This document shows positions 12,491 to 24,500 of a stretch of 64,000 bases of DNA, piece by piece. A program made the translations under genes and the position numbers. Below the pieces are notes generated by a model, which was not told where the DNA came from, ran no database searches, and worked only from the letters and a program-made list of their open reading frames with translations. Each line of letters opens with the position of its first letter. Within the stretch, counting starts at the first letter, position 1. The stretch lies in assembly GCA_025667525.1 (NCBI GenBank), contig CM046878.1, forward strand, positions 76,611,696-76,675,695. The letters run 5' to 3'. This stretch comes from Glebionis coronaria. Taxonomy: Eukaryota > Streptophyta > Magnoliopsida > Asterales > Asteraceae.

Positions 12491-12948
12491 CATTTAATGA
12501 GCCGCCCACAGTGGACATGAAAAATCAGTTTTACAAAGTTTTGAGAAAAATAAGACTCTTTCAAAATTTTGCAAATCTTGGATTTTTACCTCCATTAGCA
12601 CTAGATTATGCTTTGGTTGCACAAAAGGCAACACATTCACAAAGAGTGTCTTGATAAAGGGTGAAAAAATATCTAGATAACATTTTGATCTAATTTTAGT
12701 CAAGTTTTAGAGGTTATGATAGATTAAGGTTCAATTTTAAATAAATTGAAGTTACTTAGTGTGAGCACATAGCTTGAAACACACAAAGACTTAATCAATT
12801 AAAAATCCTCATAAAAAACTCATGAAGGAAAAGGAAATGCAAGAAATGAAATAACAACTAAATATTACAAAGTTATCTAAACTATTCTTGATTTGGTCTA
12901 CTTCCTTGGCATGATTTTCATTAAAACATATTTTTGGAAAATCATCAT

Positions 12949-13575
12949 TCATCTCAAAGGAGGTGGAGGATTAGCATATAAATTCGACAAAAAGCTTTGC
13001 AACTTAATGTGAGCCCTAATCATCTTCAACCTAAGGATATCAATGAGGTATAATTGTTTAAGAAACAAGGACAATTGGTTCCATTGTGCATGAAAAAAAT
13101 CAAATAAGTATGGATCACCCAAGAAGCAGGAAATGGGAACACCTAAAATTAGAGTGTTAGAGGGAAGAGGAGGAGGCATGGTTTCCAATGGTGATGTGGG
13201 TGAGTTTGGTGGAATGAAAAGAGAGGTAACCAAAGGCTCAACAAAGTCATTCTCAAAAGGAATGCTTTGGAGAGGTTGAGGGTTCACATCCAAGAAGGGA
13301 CTTGGAGTGAAGGGTGAAGACAACTCATTCATCCTAGATTGGAATGAAGAGGAGGTAGAGCCATGTAAATGGTTATTACCATGAGTTGAGCTAGTCTTGC
13401 ATAGAGAACGAGGTGGTGAAGGTGATGAAGAAATGAGAATTGGAGTAATCTCATTCTTGGATGTAAGAAAAAGATAAAGAGCCAAGTTTAGGCAACTTGA
13501 TCTTAATCTTAAGGTTTATTTTGAAGGAAGAGTGTTTGGAGGAGTTTGAGGATCTTGTGCACACCATGGTTGTGT
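12949..13575 (-). pseudogene. Ser/Pro-rich ORF 2 of element E
   Basis: A probable start at about 13575 (MVCTRSSNSSKHSSFK) runs 38 codons, and after a frameshift near 13490 the open frame 12949-13485 continues. The product is Ser-rich and basic, then proline-rich (ISSSPSPPRS, PPNSPTSPLETMPPPLPSN). It ends in a helical segment around 'HAQWNQLSLFLKQLYLID' and a final NPPPPLR. The plan matches ORF 3 (basic Ser-rich, Pro-rich, helical Gln/Leu-rich tail). No known domain is recognised and function is unknown. Confidence 0.4.
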
Positions 13576-13805
13576 GTCTAGGTTTAGAAGAAAGCTTAGA
13601 GGATGAAGAAGAAGAATAACCAAAAGAGGTTTAAGAAGGAGAAGGGATGATCCAAACTAGTAACGTGTTAAAATTCATTTTGATGAATAATGAAATTAGG
13701 TAGGATAAATTGGGAAAAAGCTGGTTTTTAGCAAAAATTTCATCAATGTTTACAAAGATTTAGAGAAAACAGTGTAAAGCAAAGATGCCTTCGAAGTCAG
13801 TACCT

Positions 13806-13872
13806 GCGGTTCCTCAAACAGGGTCGCGGTTCTTTATTGATAAAGAACCGCCCAATATTTAGAGAACCGCGG
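13806..13872. repeat. GCGGTTCTTTA hairpin, copy b (most complete)
   Basis: A perfect 11-bp inverted repeat, GCGGTTCTTTA (13826-13836) and TAAAGAACCGC (13841-13851), with loop TTGA. It is flanked by partial arms gcggttcctca (13806) and agagaaccgcgg (13861-13872), giving a three-part palindromic cluster. It lies about 250 bp upstream of ORF 2. Confidence 0.9.
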
Positions 13873-14574
13873 GCAGAGGGCTCCATAAACTGGTTTTCCA
13901 GCAACTTTCAATAGCCTAGATTTTATACAAGGATTTAATAAGCCAAAGTAGACTACTAACCAAAATCTAGATAGCTAACTAACACATAATTTTACAAAGT
14001 CATGCAAATCGAAACATCGATCACATGAACACATAAGGATTAAAATATTAAGTAATCTAAACATAAAGTATTAGTTAAACAAACCCAAATCTAGATGCAA
14101 GAAACATAAACAAGTCTAACGAAAAGGAAATAGTCCAACATTACACAAACATGTTAACAAACATGTCAACCTTGCATCAATACCATAGCTTCACTTGATC
14201 ATCACTTCTTTTTCTTGCCAAATCCCTTGATCATTTTCCCTATGCTCTTGAATGCACCCCTTGACTCCACTCTATGATCATACAACTCACCACGCGTTTG
14301 AAGATTTGACGATAAACGTGCTCAAGTCAAAAGTTTTAGGGAAGATCACTAGTGGCATACTGAGGAGGAGGAACAATTTGGTCTAACACGTCCATGAAAG
14401 TGTTCATGGATGGGGTGGAGTCACTCGAAGAGCCAACGTGAGCACTAGTACCTACATCATCATCATCACTTGGCGACATAGGAGTGTCCTCATCATAGGA
14501 CTCTTGAGGGTCATTTCTTCTCGTACCTCGATCACTCCTAGGCTTTCATGGTGGCACCGCTCGAATTGGTAGCA
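13873..14574. other. Noncoding spacer of element E
   Basis: AT-rich sequence between copy b of the hairpin and the end of the mobile-domain-like ORF. No open frame with recognisable protein was found. The segment 14340-14560 has Asp/Glu-coding triplet runs on the minus strand ('catcatcatcatcacttgg'), probably the decayed C-terminal tail of the ORF at 14575-15339. Confidence 0.4.
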
Positions 14575-15339
14575 TCACACGGTTAAACGGTTGAAAGCAA
14601 GAGAGATCGAGTTTGGGGAAGTCTTGACCAACCTTTTTGGAAGGCGAGTGAGGAGCATGGCATAAGGAAGATTTGTGGTTGGTCTAGAAAGAGCATAGTT
14701 GATTTGTCGAGCGATATAATATGCAAGATTGTACTTGGTGTCGGTAAATATGCAATAAATCATATGTGCCATACACGCCGGGATATGATCCCGGTTTCCA
14801 CCAAGACAAAACACATTTTCCCTAAGAATGTCGGCCCAACGGACCATACAATTATTAAGGTCGCTAACGAGTATCTCATAGCGATTTAAAGTTCGCTTGG
14901 TAGAATGGATACTTCGTACAACGGATGTACCACGTCCTTTGGTGATCACTTCAAGGATGAGGTCAAGGTCCGACACATCGGTGTCATATGGATGGTTGTC
15001 AAAACACTCATTTAAAGCATCAATTCTCCATGAATCAGTGAATCGACATTGACCAACATATGGCACACCAAGTGCCTCGTCAAATTCCTCGAGAGAGTAT
15101 TAAATGAGCTTGCCATCGATGATGAACTTAACAAATATTCCATTATCATTGGAAACAAGGGAATATGTGCTAAAGAACTCCAAGAGTAAGTGAGGATAAA
15201 TAACTTCATCAATTTTTAATAAAACAATGAAAATCAATTTGAGAAAACATGAACTTGATGTAGTCATCCTCAATATCCTCATGAATAAGTCTACCCTCAT
15301 GAAAACAATGATTTTGAAGTGAACGAAAGGTATGAGCAA
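14575..15339 (-). pseudogene. Plant-mobile-domain-like ORF of element E
   Basis: One frame with a single TAA (15100-15102). Recognisable segments, read leftward, are a hydrophobic start with 'YPHLLLEFFSTYS', then 'SLEEFDEALGVPYVGQCRF', 'DSWRIDALNECFD', 'SDLDLILEVITKGRGTSVVRSIHS' and 'RYEILVSDLNNCMVRWADIL'. It closes with 'CLGGNRDHIPACMAHMIYCI' and 'ALSRPTTNLPYAMLLTRL'. This pattern is familiar from plant retroelement-borne 'putative plant transposon' or aminotransferase-like mobile-domain proteins. The true start is not clear and may lie upstream of 15339. Its biochemical role is not established. Confidence 0.6.
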
Positions 15340-16110
15340 GAGTTACCTAAGGATAAATGCCGGCAAGGTTAGCATGTAACTCTTAGTATGTTGGTGGTCT
15401 TGTTGATATTCTGAAGGCATGATTAAGCACTTATAAACAACATAAAAAATATTTCCACAATCACTCATATGCTACATAATGACTAAAAGTAAAAATCATG
15501 AGAATGTGTTTAATCAATTGCTTGACAAACAAAGGACTAATCCTTATCATTCCCATGTTCACAATGTACTAAATTTATCATTGACTAGAACATATGAACT
15601 ATGTAAAATCAACCATGAATTTGAACATTGGTTTATCAAAATTTGTTTTAGGTAAGCATTAACAATGCAATCGCCAATTTGTTCATGGGTTCATATCAAT
15701 TCCATCATTTAACAAAAATAATTTAGTTAAAATTCGGATTGTTCTGCAAGTGGGTTTTAGTGAAATCGCAATGAATTTAAACCAAAGGAATCATAGCATT
15801 ATAACTATGTCAACCCACATTCCTAGTTCGGTTCCAATTAAATCTTAATTTTAAGAATCCTCAATTATGAAAATAAGAACCCTAGAACAAGTTGATTGAA
15901 ATTGAATGAATGTACTTATAATTAACTGATGTTGGAAGAGGGATGAGTGAAACCCACGATTTGGAATCAATAAATCTTTAGTGATTGAATCTTTTGGAAA
16001 ATAAAAAATGGTGGTTTAATGGTTGAACCCGTCGCCTATGGAGAAGAAGGAGAGGGGTTTGTTTGAAAAATGATTAAAAAAACCAGATTATTTTATTCAT
16101 TTAGTGGGCG
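15340..16110. other. Noncoding part of element E upstream of the mobile-domain ORF
   Basis: AT-rich, with stops in all frames. Near 16020-16070 the minus strand has a short Pro/Ser-coding stretch with an ATG that could be a lost first exon, but nothing more can be supported. Confidence 0.4.
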
Positions 16111-16166
16111 GCGATTCCTTATTGATATGGAACCGCGCATTTGAGTTGTGACAAATAAAGAACCGC
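16111..16166. repeat. GCGGTTCTTTA hairpin, copy c (diverged)
   Basis: Arms GCGATTCCTTA (16111-16121) and TATGGAACCGC (16126-16136) around loop TTGA, plus a lone TAAAGAACCGC (16156-16166). The 4-nt loop spacing is the same as in the other copies despite base changes in the arms. Confidence 0.8.
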
Positions 16167-16345
16167 ATGCATTGGGTGGTTTTTAACCAAGAAAATCAAT
16201 GACATTTTCAAAACCAAGTTTTTCTAAAATACTTAAAATATATCTCAAGCCTTTTGGAAATCATTGGACCACTTCAATACTAGGTGATAAAGCCTTAATG
16301 AAGGATTACGAGTTAAATCGAAACCGAAAAAGACTGAAAGAGACC

Positions 16346-16929
16346 TGTTGATACAAAAGTTGGATGGACCTACCTTGACCCGAATTAGGTTTAATTCAGG
16401 TATAAGAGGCTCCGGCTCTTGCACCAAGTGAATGTATGGTTGAGATCATGCACACTAAACGACACGCTGTTAGACTTACCGTGGAAACGTATCCCACGAT
16501 TAGACTCTAGCGTGAGAGTAAGTAATCGGTTTTAGGGTTAGTAATCGGTAAGATGTGAGAGTCTGAATTAAATCGTACCTTTGTGGAACCCTTGGGGGTT
16601 CCTTATATAGGCGGTAAAGTCCCTATTGGGCTTTACCGATTCTTCAGCCCCAAGTAAGAGATAACTACCATAATTAGTTGATTGTTATCTTCTAATTATG
16701 GTTAGTGGATATCTTTTACTTTGGGGTGAATCACAATTCTAATTAGATTGTAATTCTGTCTAACCCCTTGTCGCGTGTACTGGGCTGTGGGCCGTATACA
16801 GTACATGCGACCATCATTACCCGGAACCCATAGGTCCAAAGTAGCATTGATCCAACCTATTTCTAACGGGACGGATACAGGTAGTACCGTGGGCCGGGTC
16901 CAAGACCCAGCTGGGACTATACATCATCA
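16346..16929 (-). repeat. 3' LTR of gypsy A
   Basis: 584 bp, matching 36412-36905 plus 44456-44502 almost throughout. It starts TGTTGATACAAAAG and ends with ...CATCATCA on the plus strand. Next to it at 16930-16942 the minus strand has a GACTAGGGGACA purine tract. A TATA-like 'ccttatataggcgg' lies near 16600. It has a stretch of about 35 bp near 16680-16720 that the 5' LTR lacks. Confidence 0.93.
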
Positions 16930-17226
16930 TGTCCCCTAGTCTAGTTGTTATGGCCGTAGGCGTGACCTATAAACTAACCATTGCTACCCATCCGTACTAG
17001 AAAGAAGCTAAATAATACAAACTGTTGACTGGGACATCATTAATGAAGGCATTAATGATAGTAAAAAATCGGCTGTGTCAGCGTCTGTTTATACGCAGCC
17101 TGAAAAAGTGCTTCATGTCCCCACTCTTGATCCACGTAAAAAATCTGATAATGAGGTGACCCGTGGGTCCCTCTAACGTTTCAACTGTGCTTCAAATCCC
17201 ATCCATTAGATTGACGTAGTGGAGTA

Positions 17227-17278
17227 CACGTGACATTCATCTAATGTCCCTCGTAAATCGAGGCAACACTATATAAAT
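17227..17278 (+). promoter_or_regulatory. Candidate promoter of the antisense gene in A
   Basis: A CACGTG G-box core (17227-17232) lies 40 bp before TATAAAT (17272-17278). The antisense reading frame starts about 145 bp downstream. The order and spacing fit a plant RNA polymerase II promoter pointing opposite to the retroelement. Confidence 0.5.
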
Positions 17279-17421
17279 CCAACTGTGTGACAGTGCACAC
17301 ACAGTTAAAAAACCTTCGACCGCCATTGTTGCAATCCTTCATACCTTCTATACTCATTCTTGCACGGACATCCTTATTCCCAGGTTAGATCATCGCGCCC
17401 TTTTCCATATTTACATAAAAC

Positions 17422-20413
17422 ATGGTGAAGACTGAAGGACAATCCTACCATCACGTCCGTGCTTAATGTATTCCCATATGAGAAATTCATTGAATTTTGC
17501 TCTGAATACTTTTTTCCGGAGAACGTGCATCCCACCTATCCTGGTAAGGATGAAGCGATCACCGACTATCCAGCCGGGAAAATAGGTGTATACACACGCC
17601 TGTTTGACTCGGCTAATTACCGCATCCCGTTTTCTAGGTTCCTTGTAGATATTATGACATAGTACGACTTCCACATCACCCAATTACATTGTATAGGGGC
17701 GTGTAAAATAAATAAATTTGAACTAAACTGCCATACGTGTAATGTAGCTCCAACCGTTAGTTTATTTAGGGTTTTCTATGTCTCCAAATGGTCAACGGCT
17801 AGCTGTCGTTTAAGAAACGACCGGGAAACACCCCAATGTGTTATAGCAAGGCGTTAGATTCGTTGAAAAACTGGTACGACCGGTATTTCTTTGTAGACGC
17901 CATTGTATTCCCCTTCCTCTTTGTATTAAAACATTCAGTCCGTACGGATTATCCTCCCTCTACTAATACAAATAGTGATAAGGATGCTAGAATTCTAGAC
18001 ACACACCGTACACAGTTCCACAAGGGGTTGCCAGAAAAATTTTTGTGCTTGATAAGCATCAGCCACAATTACTATGGCAGAGCAGATCGATGCCCCATAT
18101 TACTAAAAAGTCGTAGAAAGGTTGGGTATAATTAAATTTGAACGATGCCCATATTATACTTAGTGTTGATTACTAACTTATGTTGTTTGATTGCATGTGT
18201 CTGCAGCTGTGAATCTATTCGGATTGTTACGCCAAGGAGACCCTTCCCAGATCCCCGAGGGTACACGAGCCTTGGACCAAGAACAACCACAATTGCTGGA
18301 AGCTACCAAAAACATCACTATTCCTTTAGACGTGGTCCTAGAGCCGCACTCCGATATAGGCAGGTCACAAATCGAGAAGTCGCCGTTGGATTTCGACAAC
18401 GAAGATAGGGAACCACCTTTGCTAGAGGATGTGACTGGTCCTTCCACCAAGGCTAAGAATGCCACCACCACCCATGAAGAAGAACATGGTGATAATTTGG
18501 ACCAACTTGACGAGGAGATAGACAACCTGTTTAGGTCTGAGGAAGAAGAGGCGGCTGAGGATGCGGGTAAGCAGGCGCAGGCCAAGCCCGCACCAAGGAG
18601 GCGTAAGTCCAAAAGGAAGACAAGGAAAGAGGTTGAGATCGAGGCGGGGGCCTTCAACGCGCCACCCAAGAGATTACGGGAAGACCACCCGCAATACCAA
18701 GAAGGCAGTAGCGCAGACGCGGCCAAGGGTGGTATGACAGCTCTGCTTACCGGTGTAGAAACTCAATTAGACAAAACCATATGGAAGGCTACAGTAGTGA
18801 ACGCCGTGGCGCCCACCAACGCAGAACATAGGAAGGATCATACGTACGTGACGTGCAACCTTCCATTTACAGATTATTATTTATGCATCTTTCCTAAATG
18901 ATCATTTAATTACAAGGAAGAGTCGTCCAAGGTTACACCGGATGAAGAAGACAACGACCGGATAACCCCTCCCCTTTTTTAGGACGCCCCACCATCACCT
19001 CCACCAACGGCCAACGGGGATCCAGTCCCGGAAGGATCACCCCAACTTATTCGCCTGGACTGGCGTTTATCAATGACGAGTAGGCTGGAGACAACAGAGT
19101 CATGCAAAGACTTCATGGATCACATGACCCCTCCCGGCTTGATCCAGGACCTGAATGCGCTGACACATGACGTTCTTATAGAACAGTTCAATGTGGCGTC
19201 CTCTCATCAAATGGATATTGGTGTGGTCATGCGACATCGCTTTGAGGGAGCCTTGCATCATATTGTAAGTGCCAACAGGAAAATTGGTCGTAGGGAGGCG
19301 ATGGTGGAAAAACACGAACAAACCATCGCACCCTTCAAGCCAATATTGATACAGCCGAGGCCACCATAAAGGAGTAGGCAATCAATGTCGCCACGCGTGA
19401 AGCCCGCATCGCAGAGTTGGAGACTGAAGTCCAATCCTTACACGACAAGTTATGCGCTTGATGCTTTCAAACTGTTATGTTTATTATTATTATTATTTTT
19501 CACCGCAAGTACATCTTAAATGTGACTTAACACATAAACTGGTATCCGCAGGTGACCACTGCCGAATCTACTGCTCAGTCTTCGGCCAATGATGTGTCCA
19601 CACTCTCTTGTGACCGTGACAACCTGCGCATGCGAATAAAGGGCGAAGAACAGGTAGCCGGAGAGTTTGTCAACTATAGGGTTGGTCATGAGAAGGTTGT
19701 ATAAGAACGCCTTGAGGAGATGGATACAAGGATGGACAGTATGGCTATCGACTTTGACGAGGAGCTATTCCCCTACATGCTTACGGCCATCACTGGCCGT
19801 AGGTGGATGATTGGGAGCGGTCTAAGGCTGGCGATGACAAAGATTGTTGAGTCGCCTCAAATGGTCCAGCCCTTCGCCAATGTCGTCTCTGATGCATCAA
19901 CCGCGGTAGACATGAGGGTCTCATAGCCGGAATAGAATGGGCTGCACTGGGACGAGCCACCAAGGATCACGCCTACCACAAGCCGGATGCAGAGAAGAAC
20001 ATGACTGCATCCATGATGGCACTTAAGGATATCCAGTATCATCTACTAAAGGACTTGGAGGCCCTAAAGGATGCTCTAATTGACATGATCATGGAGCGGT
20101 TGTGCATTACCTCTGACCTAGATGCCTAGCTCACCATTCCCTTGTATGCAGACATTCCTTCTTCCAACGACCCATGGGCATTGAAAGGAGAGAAAAGCTT
20201 GGGGGTGGCAATCCAGTCCAACATGGACCATGCCTAGGGAAATAGAGGAAGCCGCATGTTATGCCGCACTCCCACTGCGGGGTCCGCTCACTTGCTAGGT
20301 CGGATGGTGTGCCCGAAATAACCCCTACCAAGCCTGGCTTGACATCGCTGTTGGAGGATGACGTGACGCCCAGTGGGTCTACATTAGCCACCATCACCCA
20401 ATGGAGGAAGTAA
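17422..20413 (+). pseudogene. Antisense extra gene of Tat element A (putative gypsy-type transposon domain protein)
   Basis: This plus-strand gene lies between integrase and the 3' LTR, opposite to gag-pol. Pieces in order: 17459-17662 (FPYEKFIEFCSEYFFPENVH, TYPGKDEAITDYPAGKIGVYT, SANYRIPFSRFLVDIM), 17663-17835 (FHITQLHC, ELNC), 17836-18135 (KALDSLKNWYDRYFFVDAIV), and 18207-18901, an acidic and Arg/Lys-rich disordered part. These are followed by coiled-coil parts at 19073-19369 and 19560-20130 (ELFPYMLTAITGRRWMIGSGL). It resembles plant proteins annotated with the 'putative gypsy type transposon' domain (Pfam Transposase_28). Candidate introns end at TGTCTGCAG (18206) and ATCCGCAG (about 19550). 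A stop at 17660, frame changes near 17830 and stops after 19680 make it a pseudogene. The function of such ORFs is unknown. Confidence 0.7.
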
Positions 20414-21190
20414 CTTGGGGAGTCCATTCCTCCAAAATGATTGTAAAATAACTTGTATTTATTTGTTTAAACACTTTATTTGTAATGTTGAGCCGTAGAT
20501 GTCCACGGCGTTTGTGTATATACTTGTCTTTTTGTTTGTTATACATAATGTGTTAGATAATTGTATATCCATTGTATGCGCGACATAGCACGGTTTGTAA
20601 AAAACACTAAGTATTACATGTTACTAGACGTGCACCGGGTGTCTTTACGCATGTCCGCTTATTTTGTCAATGTGGTATGCCCAAACTTATTACAACGTCT
20701 TGCGAATAAGGTATCTAGTAAGGATTCATGATCCGTGGCCGCTGGGGTTACATCCCTCTAATGCGGCAAGTTGAATTAGTAGGTTCACTCAATCCTCTTG
20801 CTTCTCATAGAAACGAATAGTACATGTATGTTATGATGAATGCATATGAATAAGGAAACAAAAATAAATAACTCTAAGTCTAAAAAGGAAAACTTGAACA
20901 AGAACAAGCCGTGGAGCTAGCTAGGCACCACGGTATTTTATTAGTACGTTCACGATTTTTTGAGACAACACTGAAAAAAATCCTAAGACAAATGATTCCT
21001 AGAAAAAACATAAAAAATGACATGGACCTTATTAATGCTGACTACAACGAGATGTCCATGTGGAAGGCCATAGCCTTAAAGATAGCATTTTTTGAGATTG
21101 CTGATGTTCCACGTGCGAACTAAGTCTCGGTCGCCCACGTCGCGCAACTTGTACGTGCCGTTCCCCAAAGAATCTATGAATTCATATGAT
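20414..21190. other. Spacer between antisense gene and integrase of A
   Basis: No recognisable coding sequence. The stretch after 20430 is T-rich (aacttgtatttatttg, ctttatttgtaatg) and could hold the polyadenylation region of the antisense gene. Confidence 0.4.
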
Positions 21191-21192
21191 CC

Positions 21193-22240
21193 TTACCACT
21201 TTGGGCCCAGTTTTCCCGTGTTCTCAGTGCGGCTTGCTTCATTTTCCCGATAAACAAAGTCCCCTGGTATGAAGGATACGCCTTTCGCCTTAGCGTCATA
21301 ATACCTTTTCATATTTTCTTTAGCTTTCGCCTCATTGATTGCTGCTAATTCTCGTTTTTCCTCTAATAGATCTAAGTTAACCCGTAGTTCCTCGTCGTTT
21401 CTGGTAACGTTCACTCCCGCGGTGCGGATTGTTGGCATACCAATTTCGGCTGGTATTACTGATTCAGTGCCGTATGCGAGTGCGAATGGAGTGTCCCCAT
21501 TAGTAATTTTGATCATTGTTTGATGCGACCATAACACATGTGGTAGCTCATTGACCCACTTGGCACTTTTTTCATCGAGACGTGCCTTAATTCCTTCTCC
21601 CATACCTCGGTTCGCACGCTCTACTAAACCATTGGTCTGTGGGTGCTTATCAAATGTGAGATGTTGCGTGATATTCAACGATGCACACCAATCCCTGAAT
21701 GGATTTTCCACGAACTGCTTGCCGTTGTCAGAGATAATTTACATGGTAAGCCGAAGCGGCATGCAATATTCTCAAACTATTTTACCTGCTTGCCTGTGAT
21801 TGTGGCCACTGCCTTGGCTTCGATCCATCGAGTAAAATAGTCCATGGAGACGATTAGGAGTTCAACACCTTCAGCTGCCGTCGAAAACGGTCTGGCTATG
21901 TCAATTCCCCACTAGTAGAATGGCCATGGGGATGTGATTGGTGTTAACTTTTGTTCTGGGTGACGTGGTACTGGGCTGTGTACTTGACAATCATTACACC
22001 TAAGTATGATATCTCGTGCGTCTTTATGAATGGTCGACCAGTAGTATCCCGTCTGTAAGGCTCTTGCCACGATCGATCTAGGGCCTACATGCATACTGCA
22101 AGACCCCTCATGAATTTCACTAATCACGTAGCTCGCTTGTTTTGGTCCGACACAACGCAGCCAGGGCTGCAAGAATGATCTCTTGTACAGAACCCCGTCA
22201 CAGACCTCAAACCCTTCGCCTTTCGCCGGATGCGGCGTGC
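21193..22240 (-). pseudogene. Integrase of gypsy A
   Basis: Read leftward, the zinc-binding region is at 21912-22172 (HEGSCSMHVGPRSIVARALQ; YYWSTIHKDA; CNDCQVH). The core has 'VSMDYFTRWIEAKA' (first Asp), 'ISDNGKQF' (second Asp) and 'GLVERANRGMGEGIKARL' (Glu). The C-terminal part is at 21193-21711, with a final 'FIPGDFVYRENEASR...GKLGPKW', a gypsy-type C-terminal module. The core is split between frames near 21720-21760, and a stop lies near 21905. All three acidic core residues are present. Confidence 0.9.
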
Positions 22241-22378
22241 TTCAGTTTCGTCCTCCGGGAGTGTTTTATTTTTCAAGTATTCGATGAGTGGGGTCATCTA
22301 TGTAGGTCCCTCCTCCTTGAATATTGACAGAGTTTCTTCTCCCGCAATCGATTTATCCTTGAGTATTTCTACCAACAC

Positions 22379-22800
22379 TTATTTGGATAGGTGAGCAAAG
22401 CTAGTAGATGCGATTTTTCTCAAGGCGTCCGCCTTCTTGTTCTCACCTCTAGGTACTTGTTTAATGGTAAATCTGGTGAATCCTCCAATGAGGGATTTTA
22501 CCTTTTCTAGGTATTGGATCATGTTATACTCTTTGGTCTGATACTCCCCAAGGATGTGGTTCACGATTAGACGTGAGTCGACATGTGCTTCCAAATTTCG
22601 TACCCCCATCCGCGTAGATATTCTCAAGCCTGCGATCAAGGCTTCATACTTAGCTTCGTTGTTTGTTGCTATATATTCGAATCATAGGGCATATGTGAAT
22701 TCCATACCCTCCGGATTGGTAAGGATAAGGCCTGCGCCAGATCCATCCATGCATGAAGATCCATCTGTGAATAAGACACATGGGTCTTGGAGCTTCTCCT
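22379..22800 (-). pseudogene. Second (archaeal-type) RNase H of gypsy A
   Basis: Between the first RNase H and integrase the minus strand encodes 'CVLFTDGSSCMDGSGAGLIL' with the catalytic Asp. Then come 'ATNNEAKYEALIAGLRI', 'HVDSRLIVNHILGEY' and 'VPRGENKKADALRKIAS'. One TGA stop lies near 22683. A second RNase H after the usual one is a defining feature of Tat-lineage gypsy elements. Confidence 0.88.
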
Positions 22801-22917
22801 CCTTAGGAGTCTCCATGCTTTCCTCCTCCGGCTTCTCTATTTTAAAGTCAGCCAAGATTTAGCCTTTAATCGATGTGCGAGGCCGATATGAGATATTGTG
22901 TTCCCCCAACAGAACAC

Positions 22918-23930
22918 TCATTTTTTCAAACATCCTGTCGTGTCCGGCCTTGATATGACCTGTTTGATTGGTTGGTCAGTAATTACCACAATAGGATACG
23001 CCTGGAAGTACCAGCGCAGCCGTTTGGTGGCATATACTAGCGATAAAACCAGGTTTTCCATTGGTGTGTAGTTCAGCTCCGGTCCTTGTAGTGCCCTGCT
23101 GAAAAAGTAAATGGGCATTTGCACAGTGTCCCTTTCCGTCTTTAAGACTGCGCTTATTACGCCGTGAATGGCTGAGAGGTAGATAATTAATTCCTCCTTA
23201 AGTCGTGGTGCGACCAACATCGGGAGGGACCGCAAGTGCTTTTTAAGTTCATTAAAGGCTTCTTCTGCTTCATTCGTCCAATTAAAATCACTCTTCTTCA
23301 CACACCTCTTAAGTATTTTGAAGAGGAGTAACGATTTTCCAAAGATTTAGACAAGAACCTATTTAGTCCTGCCAGCTTACCATTAAGAGACTATACTTCC
23401 TTACGCGTCCTTGGGGATGGTAGTTGTATCACGGCCCCCGTCTTGTATGGGCATGGTTTAATCCCGTTTGGATCAATCATGTACCCCAAGAACATTCCTT
23501 CCGTAGCCCTAAACGTGCATTTCTTTGGGTTTAGCTTCATATTGATCTGTAGCAATGTGGCGAAGGTTTCTTCAATATCTCTGATAAGCCCGTCCTCCAT
23601 ATGGCTCTTGATGACAAAGTCGTCAACGTAGACTTCCAGGTTACGCCCAATTTGGTTGTCAAATGCTTTGTTGACAAACCTTTGATAGGTTTCCCTCGCG
23701 TTCTTGAGGCCGAACGGCATCTTGGTGTAACAATAGACACCCTGGCTCGTATGGAACGTCGTTTTCTCCTCATCCTCCTCAGCCATCTGAATTTGGTGAT
23801 ATCCCTTGTATGCATCAAAAAAACATTTGAAGGGATACCCACACAAATATTCCACTTTCCAATCGATCTTCAGGAGTGGGTAGCAGTCTTGCGGACATGC
23901 TTTGTTTAGATCTGTAAAGTCAACGCACAT
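22918..23930 (-). pseudogene. Reverse transcriptase and first RNase H of gypsy A
   Basis: RT (23391-23930) has 'MCVDFTDLNKACPQDCYPL', 'FFDAYKGYHQIQMAEEDEEKT', 'YCYTKMPFGLKNARETYQR' and the catalytic 'EVYVDDFVIKS'. The RNase H piece (22918-23301) has 'FNWTNEAEEAFNELKKHL' and 'LVAPRLKEELIIYLSA', followed by 'YFFSRALQGPELNYTPMENL' and 'YPIVVITDQPIKQVI'. A stop near 23390 and a frameshift near 23300-23350 separate them. The first RT strand is separated from the upstream 24045-24500 piece by a frameshift. Confidence 0.93.
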
Positions 23931-24044
23931 ACGTCAGCTTCCGTCGTGTTTCTTTATCATGATCAGGTTAGACATCCACTCGTGGTAATACACCTCCCGC
24001 ATAATGCATGCGTCCACCAGCTTCTTAACTTTCTGTAGTATTAC

Positions 24045-24500
24045 TTAGCTTCGTTCTGAGGCATGTCCGCGTTTCTTTTGCTTTATCGGGGGATACCCCG
24101 GTCGGATTTGCAACTTATGCTCTGCTACCGAACGCGGTACGCCCGTCATGTCCTTTGGTTCCCAAGAGAATACATCATGGTTTGCCTTTAGCAAATCGCA
24201 CATAGCGCTCTTGCCTTTATCCGTTAAAGTTCCTCCAATCGCTATCTCTTGATCAGGATAGTCTGGATAGATTGCTACTTTCCAATTTGGTGCTAATTGT
24301 TCCTTCCGCTCGGGAATTGGCTGTGCTGGTACGGTTATTGCATGACATTCTGATGGTGGTACCACGGTATTGAAAATGGTGACTATTCCTTCGTCCACCA
24401 AGAATTTTATCATGCCATGGGCCGTGGATGGTACGACCCGGATAGCTAATATCCCCGACCTTCCGATAATGCCGTTGTACGACGATGGTGACAGTATCAC
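24045..24500 (-). pseudogene. Protease-RT linker of gypsy A pol
   Basis: The reading frame continues the protease from the far side of insertion D and encodes 'SSYNGIIGRSG', 'STAHGMIKFLVDEG' and 'NHDVFSWEPKDMTGVP', ending in 'PIKQKKRGHASERS'. This is the segment just upstream of RT motif 1. The frames on the two sides of D line up when D and one copy of ATCAC are removed, apart from one stop. Confidence 0.88.

Noticed and set aside
18178..18726. Ser/Leu-rich minus-strand frame opposite the antisense gene
   Set aside because: It is the complement of the acidic/Lys-rich coding exon of the antisense gene and matches nothing in Tat pol.
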